Assembly (NCBI RefSeq): GCF_030052815.1
Contig: NC_079501.1
Coordinates: 41,659,593-41,723,592, forward strand
From: Hevea brasiliensis
Lineage: Eukaryota > Streptophyta > Magnoliopsida > Malpighiales > Euphorbiaceae
Direction: 5' to 3'
DNA: 64,000 nt
Position 1 is the stretch's first letter. Every line of letters starts with the position of its first letter. This document shows positions 11,330-23,867 of the stretch, piece by piece. The notes under the pieces were generated by a model. That model ran no database searches. It worked only from the letters and a program-made list of their open reading frames with translations, and was not told the DNA's origin. Made by a program: the position numbers and the translations under genes.

Positions 11330-14244
11330 TAGCCATAGGATTTAAATCTTTATACATGTGTGGACATATTTTATATTTAAATAAGGTTATGCATGTACCT
11401 AATGCCTTTTAAGAACATCATTTCTATATCTAATTTGACTAAAGATGGTTATGAACTTCAGTTCATAAATGATGTTTGCAATATTTATTTTGGAAATAAA
11501 TATGTTGGTTTGGGTTATATGCATAATGGACTTTATTATCTAGATAATAATGTTAAATACAAATCTAATTATATCAATCTAAAAGAATACAATGCCATGA
11601 TGAAAATCAACTCAAGTTCAAAATATATTTAGCACTTAAGGTTAGGTCATGTTGTAGAAGATAGGATTGCAAAGCTAGAGAAAATGAGGATTTTATCCTC
11701 ATTGGGTTTTGGACCTACTCCAACTTGTGAATCCTACCTTCAGGGCAAAATGACTAGATTGCCCGTTGTTGGACAAGGACTAAGAGCTGAAAATATTTTA
11801 GAGCTAATACATAGTGATGTATGTGGTCCATTTAAAGAAATGGATAGAGGCGATTTTCATTATTTTATTACCTTTACTGATGATAAATCAAGGTTTGGGT
11901 ATTTGTATTTTATGAAATATAAACATGAATCCTTTGAAAAGTTTAAAGAATTTAAATCTGAAGTAGAAAATCAAATAGGAAAAAGTATTAAAGCTCTTCG
12001 ATCAGATCGTGGAGGTGAATATTTGAGTACTGAATTTTATGAATACTTAAGAGAACACAGCATTGTTTCCCAGCTGACTCCTCTAGGACACCAGAATTGA
12101 ATGGTGTATCTAAAAGGAGAAATCATAGCTTATTGGATATGGTACGTAGTATGATAAGCTATACTAATATGCCAATCTCCTTTTGGGGATTTGCATTAGA
12201 ATCAGCTTTGTATATTATGAATAGGATTCCATCAAATTCAGTTTCTTCCACACCTTATGAGATATGGCATGGAAGAAAACCAAGTCTTAAGCATGGTAAG
12301 ATTTGGGGTTGTCCAGCTTATATCAAAATGCTAAACACTGATAAATTGGAAACCAAATCAGAAAATGGTCGATTTGTTGGATATCCAAAAGATAGTTTTG
12401 GATACTATTTTTATTTGCCTACATCACAAAAGGTTGTGGTGAGTAGAGATGCCACATTTCTTAAACAACAGTTTGTTCAAGAAGGAGGCAAACAAAGGCA
12501 AATAGAGTTAGAATTGGAGAATTCTGGCCAACCAACAGATCATATGGATATAGATCCATCTAGTCAACCTACACCCGTTGATGAAACATATACAGCTGTA
12601 CCTCGTAGAACAACCAGGGTATCTCACCCACCAATGAGATATGGTTTCCTTCATGAAGAAGATCAAGAGTTGTCTACTCATAAAGAAGTAGATCATGAAG
12701 ATGATCCACCTACCTATAAAGAAGCTATATTAGATATAGACTCTTCAAAATGGATTGATGCTATGAAATCTGATATTGATTCCATGCATAAGAATCAAGT
12801 TTGGGATCTTGTTGACCCACCTAAAGGTATAGTACCTACAGAGAACAAATGGGTTTTTAAGAAGAAAATTGGTTCTGATGGAAAGGTAGAGACCTATAAA
12901 GCAAGGCTAGTAGTAAAAGGGTTTCGCCAAAGGCAAGGAATCGACTATGAGGAGACTTTCTCGCCTGTTGCCAATCTTAAATCAATTAGGATTCTATTAG
13001 CAATAGCTGCATACTATGATTATGAGATTTGGCAGATAGATGTCAAAACAGCTTTTCTCAATGGATACATTGAAGAAAACATTTTCATGGAACAACCTAA
13101 GGGTTTTGAATCCCAAGATGGTTCCAAGGTATACATGCTAAAGCGATCCATTTATGGGTTGAAACAAGCTTCGAAGAGTTGGAACATCCATTTTGATGAA
13201 GCCATTAAATCATTTGGTTTTATCAAAAATGAGGATGAGCCATGTGTATATAAGAAGGTTAGTGATAGTGCTATCACTTTCCTTGTCTTATATGTGGATG
13301 ACATACTATTGATGGGTAATGATACCAATACATTCTCCATGAAAGACTTAGGGGAGGCAACCTATATTCTTGGGATTCGCATCTATAGAGATAGAGCGAA
13401 ATGAATAATTAGTTTATCCCAAAGTCTATACTTGGAAAAGGTGTTAATGAGGTTTAACATGCTTGATTCCAAGAGAGGATTGTTACCAGTGAGACATGGT
13501 ATCCACCTTTCTAAAGAGATGTCTCCAAAGACACCTGAAGAAAGAGATAAAATAGCCAGGATTCTATATGCTTCGGCTATTAAAAGTTTAATGTGTGCAA
13601 TGTTGTGTACTAGGCTGGATATAGCATATGTTGTTTGTTTAACAAGCAGGTATCAATCCAATCCTGGTTTCGAACACTGGATAGCTGTCAAGAATATCCT
13701 TAAGTACTTGAGAAGAACTAAGGATTTATTCTTGATTTATGGAGGTGGAGACTTGCAATTGGATGGTTATGCTGATTTTAATTTCTAATTAGTTATCGAT
13801 GATAGAAAGTCTACCTCTGGATATGTGTTCATTTGTAATGGAGGTGCAGTCAATTAGAAGAGTTCCAAAAAGAGCACGACTGTAGATTCCACTACCGAGG
13901 CTGAGTATATTGCTACTTCAGATGCTGCAAAGGAAGCTATTTGGATAAAGAAGTTCGTGATAGAACTTGCAGTAGTTCCTTCCATTGAGTCAGCAGTTCC
14001 ACTTCACTGTGACAACAATAGAGCAGACATACAGGCTAAGGAACCCCGGTCTCACTAGAAATCCAAACACATAGAAAGGCGCTACCACATTGTCAGAGAA
14101 ATAGTTGGACGAGGTGATGTAGCCAAGCAGAAAATAGCATCAGCTGAAAATCCAGCTGATCCATTCACTAAGCCTATGTCACAGACTCAGCTAGACCGGC
14201 ATCTTGAGAAGATGGGTCTAAGATATTGTAATGAATGGCTGTAG
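11330..14244 (+). pseudogene. pol: Copia A pol: integrase, reverse transcriptase, RNase H (broken)
   Basis: Translated pieces cover the integrase zinc-binding region (HLRLGHVVEDR...CESYLQGK, about 11633-11750), the integrase core (LIHSDVCGPF, ALRSDRGGEYLS, 11800-12030), RT (12700-13340, with YVDD at 13291-13302) and RNase H (13800-14244, ending NEWL and a stop). Breaks include a TGG-to-TAG stop at 11630, a frameshift near 12090, an in-frame deletion of about 11 codons after 13325 relative to B, a stop at 13402 and stops in RNase H. The integrase glutamate in NGVSERRNR of B is lysine here (NGVSKRRNH), so the catalytic triad is lost independently of the frameshifts. Protease lies just upstream but is too degraded to delimit. 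Confidence 0.88.
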
Positions 14245-14245
14245 T

Positions 14246-14258
14246 GCTAGCGGGAGAT
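14246..14258 (+). other. Polypurine tract of copia A
   Basis: AGCGGGAGAT lies between the pol stop and the 3' LTR. The equivalent in B reads AGTGGGAGAT. Confidence 0.75.
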
Positions 14259-16016
14259 CGTTAGTAGTATGCCCTAGAGCATATCATTTAGTATGTATCT
14301 TGTACATCTTTTATTAATAAAAGACATTTTCACTTTTCTATTTACATAATATATTTATGTGTAATAGAAAAGGTCCATTGATATTTTTTTAGAAATTCTA
14401 TTCTTATGCTGTTAAGAATATGAGTGACAGTATCTCTAGCACAAAGTATCATAAATAGGTTCACAATTGAGGATACTTCATAATAAGGACATGACTTATC
14501 CAGAAAGATTGTATTCATGTTTGTTCCCAAGTTATTTATATGAGATATAAATAAGATGGAATGGTGAGTCTTAGGCCATATAACAAACATGATAGACACT
14601 TATTGACAAGCACATGGAGTTTACTCTTGTCCATTTATTGTCATAAATCATATCAGTGCATATAATCTTTAGACCTGAGATAGCACAGTTATCTTGTATA
14701 TAGGTGGTTTGAGTTTGATATTGCTTTCATACTTGTACTGTTTATGGGTATATGGGTATGTGTTGGCTCCTACTAGTTATATATGGAGATAGGTGTTGAT
14801 CAAGATGGAATCTGTTCCTCAAAGTAAATAGGGATAAAATCCTATGTTCATTTAATTATTCTTGATATATCAAGTTCCTGGCCAAGACAGATAGATTTAA
14901 TCAGAAAAGAGTTTCTGATAAGAAAATCTTTTTAATCAAGAACTGGAATTAAAAGAGAACATAATATTCATAGCAAATGGGGTTTGACATAAACCATGAC
15001 TCCAGCTTGAATTGGGATTTTGTGACAGAGAGATTGTAGTGCATGGTAACATATGATTATAGGTTCATTTTAGGTAAACCTTATTACTAATTGGGTGGCT
15101 ATGGCATACTATGCTAAGTGTTAACCATGGTCTATGAGATGTATAAAATGGTTTAGAGAAATCATTTATGGTAAGAAAGAGTTCTGATGATATTAAGAGT
15201 TGATATCATATTTCATTGCCAATTAGTGAAGAGCTTAGTAAGTCACACCCATACACAAGTTATCACCTAATTAAATATGATTTAATTAATTAATTAAAGA
15301 GTTTAATTTATTAATTAAATAGGTTTGGTTTGCAATTAGATTGCAAAGTCCCTAGCATGACTTGAAACCAAATCTAGATTATTGGATGTATAGTATAAGT
15401 TAAATTTATATTTAAAGTGTTTAAATATGAATTTAATTAATGAGAAATTAATGAATAAAGATTAATTAATTAATTTATATTTGATATAAATTGATTAGAA
15501 GAAGAAAAATAATTATTTTGGGTTGAGAACTCAAAATTAAGACACAGGAGCATTTTGGTCATTTCACATGGTGACATGTGGCACCATGAGATGGTGACAC
15601 ATGGCACTACCCATAAGCTTGCCAAATGTTTTTTAATCATGTAAGATGATTAAAATTAAGATTAAATATGGGTTTTACACTTGGCACAATGTGATTGAGT
15701 CAATTAAACCTATAACCAATCAGAGGGTGACATGTGGTAAGGGTTTAATGTGTTGACCTAGCTATATAAGTGTTGTTATAAAAAGAAAACAACACAACCA
15801 GCTGCTGCTCCTCTTTGTGCCGCTACCCAAAGGCTCTTCTCCCTCTCTTCTTCTTCATCTCTCATCAATTCTAAGAGATTAGCAAACAATCTCTTGAATT
15901 AAAAATACTAGAAATTGTTTCTAGTGTCCTGTTTATATCTTTAATCTCTTAAAAGGCAAAACTTGATTTTCTAATTAATAGAAAAAGCTTTAGAAGCTGT
16001 TCAAGGGCTGCCATAA
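14259..16016 (+). repeat. 3' LTR of copia A, segment 1
   Basis: The LTR begins CGTTAGTAGTATGCC; the initial T of the TG end is mutated to C. It aligns with 6568 onward. It is interrupted by B at 16017; the last five bases CATAA are the left copy of B's target duplication. Confidence 0.9.
15762..15770 (+). promoter_or_regulatory. Candidate TATA box of the copia LTR
   Basis: CTATATAAG lies about 1.5 kb into the 2.1 kb LTR, just before the CTTCTTCTTC-rich stretch, which would put most of the LTR in U3. The 5' LTR of A has CTATGTAAG and B has a CTATTTAAG version. Confidence 0.55.
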
Positions 16017-18122
16017 TGAAGGAACGGAAGCGTGAAAAACACAAGTTTATACCATTGAATTCAAAACTTTTCACCTCGGGTCACATGCATCATGCAAGAT
16101 TTATTTTTATCTATTTGATTTCAATGATAAACAACATTTTAAAACTCTTTTAATATGTTTTTGGATCTGTATTTTCCATTTAAGATTTTAAAATTAATCA
16201 GATTAATTTTAGAACCCTAGATTAAATCAAGAACGATTACACTAACCTCTTGATGCACTGCAGCGTGTCTGCGCCTTTGAGATTCGTCTTCAGGACACCA
16301 AATATTGTCCCTCTAGCTTGTCCACACCAAGAACACCTATGGCAGCCCTTGAACATCTTCTAAAGCTTTTTCTATTAATTAGAAATTCAAGTTCTGCCTT
16401 TTAAGAGATTAGAGATGTAAACAGGACACTAGAAATAATTTCTAGTGTTCTTAATTCAAGAGATTGATGGGTAATCTCTTTGAATTGATGAGAGATGAAG
16501 AAGAATAGATGAAAAGCCTCAAAGTGGCATGACAAAGGAGAGGAGTGGCTGCTGGTTACTTTTTCTTTTCATAATAACACTTAAATAGCTAGGTTAACAC
16601 ATTAAACCCTTGCCACATGTCACCCTTTGATTAGCTCTAGGTTTAAGTGACCCAATCATTGCTAAGTGTCAAACCTATATTTAATCTTGATTTTAATCAT
16701 TTTACATGATTAAAAAAAAACATTCGGCAAGCTTATGTGTGATCCCATGTGTCACCATCCCATGGTGCCACGTGCCACACTGTGAAATGACCAAAATGCC
16801 CCTGTGTCTTAATTTTGAGTTCTTAACCCAAAATAATTATTTTTCTTCTTCTAATTAATTTATATCAAATATAAATTAATTAATTAATCTCTATTAATTA
16901 ATTTCTCATTAATTAAATTTATATTTAAACACTTTAAATATAAATTTAATTTATACTACACATCCAATAATCTAGATTTGGTTTCAAGTCATGCTAGGGA
17001 CTTTGCAATTTAATTGCAAACCAAACCTATTTAATTAATCAATTAAACTCTTTTATTAATTAATTAAATCATATTTAAATAGGTGATAACTTGTGTATGT
17101 GTGTGACTTACTTGGCTCATTACTATTTGGCAATGAGACATGATATCAACTCTTAATATCATCAAAACTCTATCTTACCATAAATGATTTCTCTAAATCA
17201 TTTTATGAACCTCATAGACCATGGTTAACACCTAGCATAGCATGCCATGGCCACCCAATTAGTAATAAGGTTTACCTTAAATGAACCTACAATCATATTT
17301 TACCATGCACTAGAATCTCTCTGTTACAAAATCCCAACTCAAGCTGGAGTCACGATTTATGTAAAACTCCATTTGCTATGAATATTATGTTCTCTTTTAA
17401 TTCTAGTTCTTGATTAAAAAGATTTTTTATCGGAAACTCTTTTCTGAATAAATCTATCCGTCCTGGCCAGGAACTTGAAACATCAAGAATAATTAAATGA
17501 ACATAGAATTTTATCTTTATTTACTTGGAGGAACAGATTCCATCTTGATTAACACCTACCTCCATATATAACTAGTAGGAGCCAACAGATGCCCATATAC
17601 CCATACACAGTACAAGTATGAAAGCAGTATCAAACTGAAACTACCTATATACAAGATAACTGTGCTATCTTAGGTCTAAAGATTATATGCACTGATATGA
17701 TTTATGACAAAACATTGACAAGAGTAAACTCCATGTGCTTGTCATAAGTGTCACTGGTTCGGCCTACTTATCATTTATAAGTGCCTATCATGTTTGTCAT
17801 ATGGCATGAGACTCACCATTCCATCTTATTTATATCTCATATAAATAACTTGGTAACAAACATGAATACAATATTTCTGGATAAGTCATGTCCTTATTAT
17901 GAAGTATCCTCGATTGTGAACCTATTTATGATACTTTGTGCTAGAAATATTGTCACTCATATTCTTAACAACTTAAGAATAATATTTCTAACAAAATATC
18001 AATGGACCTTTTCTATTACACATAAATATATTATGTAAACGAAAAAGTGGAAATGCCGTTTATTAATAAAAATATGTACAAGATACATATTAAATGATAT
18101 GCTCTAGGGCATACTACTAACA
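16017..18122 (-). repeat. 3' LTR of copia B
   Basis: The 2106 bp LTR reads TGTTAGTAGTATGCC...CTTCA on the minus strand and is followed on the plus strand by the polypurine complement ATCTCCCACTAGC. It carries the GACCAAAATGCCCC motif near 16784-16803. Confidence 0.93.
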
Positions 18123-18135
18123 ATCTCCCACTAGC
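18123..18135 (-). other. Polypurine tract of copia B
   Basis: The minus strand reads GCTAGTGGGAGAT immediately before the 3' LTR. Confidence 0.75.
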
Positions 18136-21100
18136 AATAGAGCCATTCATTACAATATCTTAGACCTATCTTCTCAAGATGTCGGTCTAACTGAGTCTGT
18201 GACATAGGCTTAGTGAATGGATTAGCTGGATTTTCAGCTGATGCTATTTTCTGCATGGCTATATCGCCTCGCCCAACTATTTCTCTGATAATATGGTAGC
18301 GCCTTTCTATGTGTTTGGATTTCTGGTGAGACCTTGGTTCCTTAGCCTGTATGACTGCTCCATTATTGTCACAGTGTAGTGGAACTGCTGACTCAATGGA
18401 AGGAACTACTGTAAGTTCATCACGAACTTCTTTATCCAAACGACTTCCTTTGCGACATCGATGCGAGAATATACTCACCTCGTAGTGGAATCTCTGATCG
18501 TGCTCTGTTTGGAACTCTTCCAACTGACTGCACCTCCATTACAAATGAACACATTTCCAGAGGTAGACTTTCTATCATCGATATCTGATTGGAAATCAGA
18601 ATCAGTATAACCATCCAATTGCAAGTCTCCACCTCCATAAATCAAGAATAAATCCTTAGTTCTTCTCAAGTACTTAAGGATATTCTTGAGAGCTATCCAG
18701 TGTTCCAAACCTGGATTGGATTGATACCTGCTAGTCAAACTAACAGCATATGCGATATCCGGCCTAGTACACAACATTGCATACATTAAACTTCCAATAA
18801 CCGAAGCATATGGAATCCTGGCCATCTTATCTCTTTCTTTAGGTGTCTTTGGAGACATCTCTTTAGAAAGATGGATACCATGTCTCACTGGTAACAATCC
18901 TCTCTTGGAATCAAGCATGTTAAACCTCTTTAACACCTTTTCCAAGTATAGACTTTGAGATAAACCAATTATTCTTTTCGCTTTATCTCTATAGATGCGA
19001 ATCCCAAGAATATAGGTTGCCTACCCTAAGTCTTTCATGGAGAATGTATTTGACAACCATACCTTTATAGTCATCAACATACCTGTGTCATTACCCATCA
19101 ACAGTATGTCATCCACATATAAGACAAGGAAAGTGATAGCACTGTCACTAACCTTCTTATATACACATGGCTCATCCTCATTTTTGATAAAACCAAAGGA
19201 TTTAATGGCTTCATCAAAACGGATGTTCCAACTCCTCGAAGCTTGTTTCAACCCATAAATGGATCGCTTTAGCTTGCATACCTTGGAACCATCTTGGGAT
19301 TCAAAACCCCTAGGTTGTTCCATGAAAATGTTTTCTTCAATGTATCCATTGAGAAAAGCTGTTTTGACATCCATCTGCCAAATCTCATAATCATAGTATG
19401 CAGCTAATGCTAATAAAATCATAATTGATTTAAGCATGGCAACAGGCGAGAAAGTCTCCTCATAATCGATTCCTTGCCTTTGGCGAAACCCTTTTGCTAC
19501 TAGCCTTGCCTTATAGGTCTCTACCTTTCCATCAGAACCAATTTTCTTCTTGAAAACCCATTTATTCCCTATAGGTACAATACCTTCAGGTGGGTCAACA
19601 AGATCCCAAACTTGATTCTTATACATGGAATCAATCTCGGATTTCATAGCATCAATCCATTTTGAAGAGTCAATATCTGATATAGCTTCTTCATAGGTAA
19701 GTGGATCATCTCCATGATCTACTTCTTCATGAGTAGACAACTCTTGTTCTTTTTCATGAAGGAAACCATATCTCACTGGTGGGTGAGATGCCCTGGTTGT
19801 TCTACGAGGAACAGCTGTAGATGTTTCATCAATGGGTATAGGTTGACTAGATGGATCTATATCCATCTGATCTGTTGGTTGGTCAGAATTCTCCAATTCT
19901 AACTCTATTTGCCTTCCTTTGCCTCCTTCTTGAACAAACTATTGTTCAAGAAATGTGGCATCTCTACTTATCACAACCTTTTGTGAAGTAGGCAAATAAA
20001 AATAATATCCAAAACTATCTTTTGGATATCCAACAAATCGACCTTTTACGATCCGGTCTCCAATTTATCGTTGTTCGACTTTTGATATAATTTGGACAAC
20101 CCCAAATCTGAACATGCTTAAGACTTGGTTTTCTTCCATGCCATATCTCATAAGGTGTGGAAAGCGATTTTGATGGAATCCTATTCAGAATATACAAAGC
20201 TGATTCTAATGCAAATCCCCAAAAGAAGATTGGCATATCAGTATAGCTCATCATACTACGTACCATATCCAATAGGATACGATTTCTCCTTTCAGATACA
20301 CCATTCAGCTGTGGCGTTCCTGGAGGAGTCAGCTGAGAAACAATGCCATGCTCTCTCAACTATTCATCAAATTCAGTACTCAAATATTCACCTCCACGAT
20401 CTGATCGAAGAGCTTTAATACTCTTTCCTGTTTGATTTTCTACTTCAGATTTAAATTCTTTGAACTTTTCAAAGGATTCATGTTTGTGTTTCATTAAATA
20501 CAAATACCCAAACCTTGATTTATCATCAGTAAAGGTAATAAAATAATGAAAACCCCCTCTAGCCATTTCTTTAAATGGACCACATACATCACTATGTATT
20601 AGCTCCAAAATATTTTCAGCTCTTAGCCCTTGTCCAACAAAGGGTGATCTAGTCATTTTGCCTTGAAGGCAAGATTCACAAGTTGGAGTAGGCTCAGAGC
20701 CCAATGAGGATAGAATCCCCATTTTCTCCAATTTTGTAATCCTATCTTCTACAACATGACATAATCTTAAGTGCCAAATATATTTTGAACTTGAGTTGGT
20801 TTTCACCATGGCATTGCATTCTTTTAGATCACTTGCATTCAATTTGTGTTTGTCATTATTATCCAAATAATAAAGACCATCATTCATATAACCCGAACCA
20901 ACATACTTATTTCCAAAATAAATATTGCAAACATCATCTGTGAACTGAAATTCATAGCCATTTCTAGTCAAACTAAATACAGAAATGATGTTCTTAAAAG
21001 CATCAAGTACATATAAAATATTATCCAAACACAAAACATGTAAAAAGATTTAGATCCTATGGCTAAAGCTTCAACAGTTGAGCCATTGCCAATCTGGACT

Positions 21101-21141
21101 CTAATATCTTAAGAACGCAAGCTACTACTGTTTACTAGTTC
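18131..21141 (-). pseudogene. pol: Copia B pol: integrase, reverse transcriptase, RNase H (broken)
   Basis: On the minus strand the pieces are: integrase zinc region and core at 21034-20360 (CESCLQGK, ELIHSDVCGPF, ALRSDRGGEYLS); the integrase continuation with the catalytic glutamate in NGVSERRNR at 20359-20015; RT at 19896-19021 (VDPPEGIVPIGNKWVFKKK, QMDVKTAFLNGY, YVDD at 19119-19108); and RNase H at 18945-18131 (LHCDNNGAVIQ, SKHIERRYH). Breaks are a stop between gag-protease and integrase, a TAG at about 20357, a frameshift near 20090, a stop and frameshift near 19912, a break at 19021 and another near 18475. It is better preserved than A but still dead. The order IN before RT is diagnostic of Ty1/copia. 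Confidence 0.9.
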
Positions 21142-22107
21142 CTACATATCATTAGAAATGTGAGAACTGGCACCAGTATCTAAAACCCAAGCTGTAGATG
21201 AACTATGAGTATCATCAGAATCTAAATAACAAGATATGGACATACCTTCCGAAGGTGTATCCTTCTTGTCCTTCAGAGAAGCAAGATACTCTGGGCAGTT
21301 CCTTTTCCAGTGCCCATCCTTTTGGCAGTGGAAACACTTTCCTTTGCCTCCATCAGCTTTAGTCTTCCTTTTCTGTTTAGCTATTTTCTTGGAAGGACCA
21401 GGAATCTGAGGTCTCTTTTTCTTATTGCCCTTCTTCTTGTTGGACTTTCCAGCAGAAGAAGATGCAACCAAAGCTACCTCTTTTCCTTTATTGCCTGGCA
21501 TATTCTTTTGGGCAATAACCAGCATGTTGAGTAAACCAGCTAAGGTGTATTCCTGTTTAGTCATATGGAAATTTGTCACAAAATTCCCAAAAGACTCAGG
21601 AAGGGATTGAAGGATCAAATCCGTCTGTAGTTGGAAATCCATGTTGAAGTCAAGATGTTCCAACTGCTCAATCAGCCGAATCATCTTGTGGACATGATCC
21701 CCAACATTCTGTCCCTTAGACATCCTCATACAGAATAGCTGTCTAGATATCTCATACCTAGCATTCCTGCTGTGCTCACCATACAACTCTTGTAGGTGAA
21801 GGAGGATCTCACTCACACTCTGCATGTTCTCATGTTGCTTCTGTAACTTATTACTCATGGAAGCAAGCATGTAACACTTAGCTCTCATATCATGCTCCTT
21901 CCACTTGTCCAAAATTTCATGTTCCTCTTGTGTGGCCTCTGGAGGTAAGGGACCAGGAACATTTGAATCCAGAACATATCCTATATGTTCAAGGTTCAGG
22001 ACAACATTCAAATTTCTTAGCCAATCAGACAGATTAGGTCCTGTCAACCTATTGTGATCAAGTATGCTTGCAAGGATATTGGATGGTGGTGGTTGTTTTG
22101 TGCTCAT
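21142..22107 (-). pseudogene. gag: Copia B gag and protease start (longest intact gag frame)
   Basis: This 321-codon frame starts MSTKQPPPSNILASIL at 22107. It holds the gag capsid-like region (residues about 20-230, LTGPNLSDWLRNLN, YEISRQLF), a lysine-rich linker (about 210-255), the zinc knuckle CFHCQKDGHWKRNC (CX2CX4HX4C, about residue 265) and the start of the protease with the catalytic motif LDTGASSHIS near the C-terminus. A stop follows immediately, so the gag-pol polyprotein is cut inside the protease. The frame up to the protease is intact and could in principle give a Gag protein; whether it is expressed is unknown. Confidence 0.88.
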
Positions 22108-23850
22108 TTTTATCAGAAAATTAACTGCAGAAAATAACCAGATTAATTAGTAAATGTATCATGTAATTAACCAAAATGATTATGGTCTTTTAATCAAATT
22201 AGTCCTCCCACTAACTTAGCGAATCCTACACTTCCAAAGTAGAAAACGAAAATACTAGTTGGATGGATTTCTAGTGGGTGATTGAATTCTTATAATTCTA
22301 TTGAACATCCTTAGGTACATCTATTATTGGAATTACAATAAACTATAAGTGAGCAACTCCTTTCCCATCACATCTCATGTGAGGTTCAATCCTTTACCTT
22401 GCCCCTAATGCTCAAAATCTCAGGTACATCCATTATTGACTTATCTTGCATTAGTTAAGTTGATCCCATTGAGCCAGTAATTATAAAAATAATTTTAATG
22501 TCCTCAGGTACATCCAATATTGGCCACTAAACCATTTACATATTTACAACATCTCATGCTTAACAATTATTCTTAAGAAAATCTCTTAAATTAATTGCAT
22601 CTTATGCAACTATTTAAAATTTCTTAAAATAGTTGCCCCAATGGAGGGCCTATGTTTTAATTACTTTAATTATAGCATATCCAACTTAATCATTTGTTTG
22701 GAAGATTTTATGGTCATTCTAATTACTATTAAGGTCTCACTTTGTACATTATGCAATTAGCATGCATATATCATATAATAGCATACATTCCCATACATCT
22801 CATGCATTCATGGATAAGCAATAAATATGGTATGATCATGGACTTTCTAAGGGATTCAATTCTGAGCCACCAAGAATTGAATCAGGGCATTCCTAGGTGC
22901 ATTTCATTCATTCATTTTACAAGAGTCGCTGAAGGAGTACATAATCAAGACTTGATCTTGAATTCCTCCCACTGGTCCCACCAATTCTCTTGACCTCCTT
23001 GAACTTCTTGCAATCCAATATTACATAGTAATCCTTGGCATACCAAGGCGAATTTACAAGAACTTAAATAAATGAAATTACAACCCAAAATTATTACAAA
23101 CTTAATAATACATGCCCAAAATAAATTAAAATAAATTAATTAATTTACAATCCCAAAGAAACATAAAAGAAATAAATCCAATCACATTGGTCTTTTATAG
23201 TCCATGATCATCCATCATGCATATCACTATTTAACAATTAAATAAAACATACATACTTAAATTAAATTGAATATCTCATATTCAACTTAAAAATCCAGAT
23301 TTGAATATGATTTAAATAAATTTAAAAATTCAGATTTGAATCTCATTCAAACAAATTTAAAAATTCAGATTTGAATGACATTCAAACAACTTTTAAAATT
23401 CAGATTTGAATCACATTCAAACATTTTTAAAAAATCAGATTTGAATCACATTCAAACATTTTTTTAAAAATCAGATCTGAATTTTATTCAATCAATTTTT
23501 AAAAATCAGATTTAAATATGATTCAAACAACTTTAAAAATTCAGATTTGAATCACATTCAAACAACTTTTAAAATTCAGATTTGAATCACATTCAAACAA
23601 TTTTAAAAATTCTGATTTGAATCATAATTTAATTGTGTGATTAAAATTACTAATTAAACACTTTAATTAGTCAAAGAATAGGCCTTAGATCATACAACAA
23701 TTGCAGAACTAAAAGCCAAACCATGCGCATCATTGTTGGTGTTTTTTTTAAGTATGCCGCCACCTTGCTTTGCAACCAGCAATGATCTTTTGATCTCATG
23801 ATCAAACACACAATTAAATCATATAATCAATAATCTAAATGGCAAATATA
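22108..23850 (-). other. Untranslated leader of copia B
   Basis: It mirrors the leader of A. It contains two clear complements of GGATGTACCTGAG (22419-22431, 22503-22515) and one decayed copy (about 22310). It also holds the palindromic minisatellite. An 83-codon frame at 22742-22993 on the plus strand has no counterpart in A and is not called. Confidence 0.75.
23290..23640 (-). repeat. Palindromic minisatellite in copia B leader
   Basis: About nine to ten units of about 35 bp carry AGATTTGAATCACATTCAAA on the plus strand, the counterpart of the array at 8955-9258. The number and order of variants differ slightly from A. Confidence 0.85.
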
Positions 23851-23853
23851 GTG

Positions 23854-23865
23854 GCTCTGATACCA
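23854..23865 (-). other. Primer-binding site of copia B
   Basis: The plus strand reads GCTCTGATACCA just left of the LTR start at 23868, so the minus strand has TGGTATCAGAGC, complementary to initiator tRNA-Met. Confidence 0.88.
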
Positions 23866-23867
23866 AT

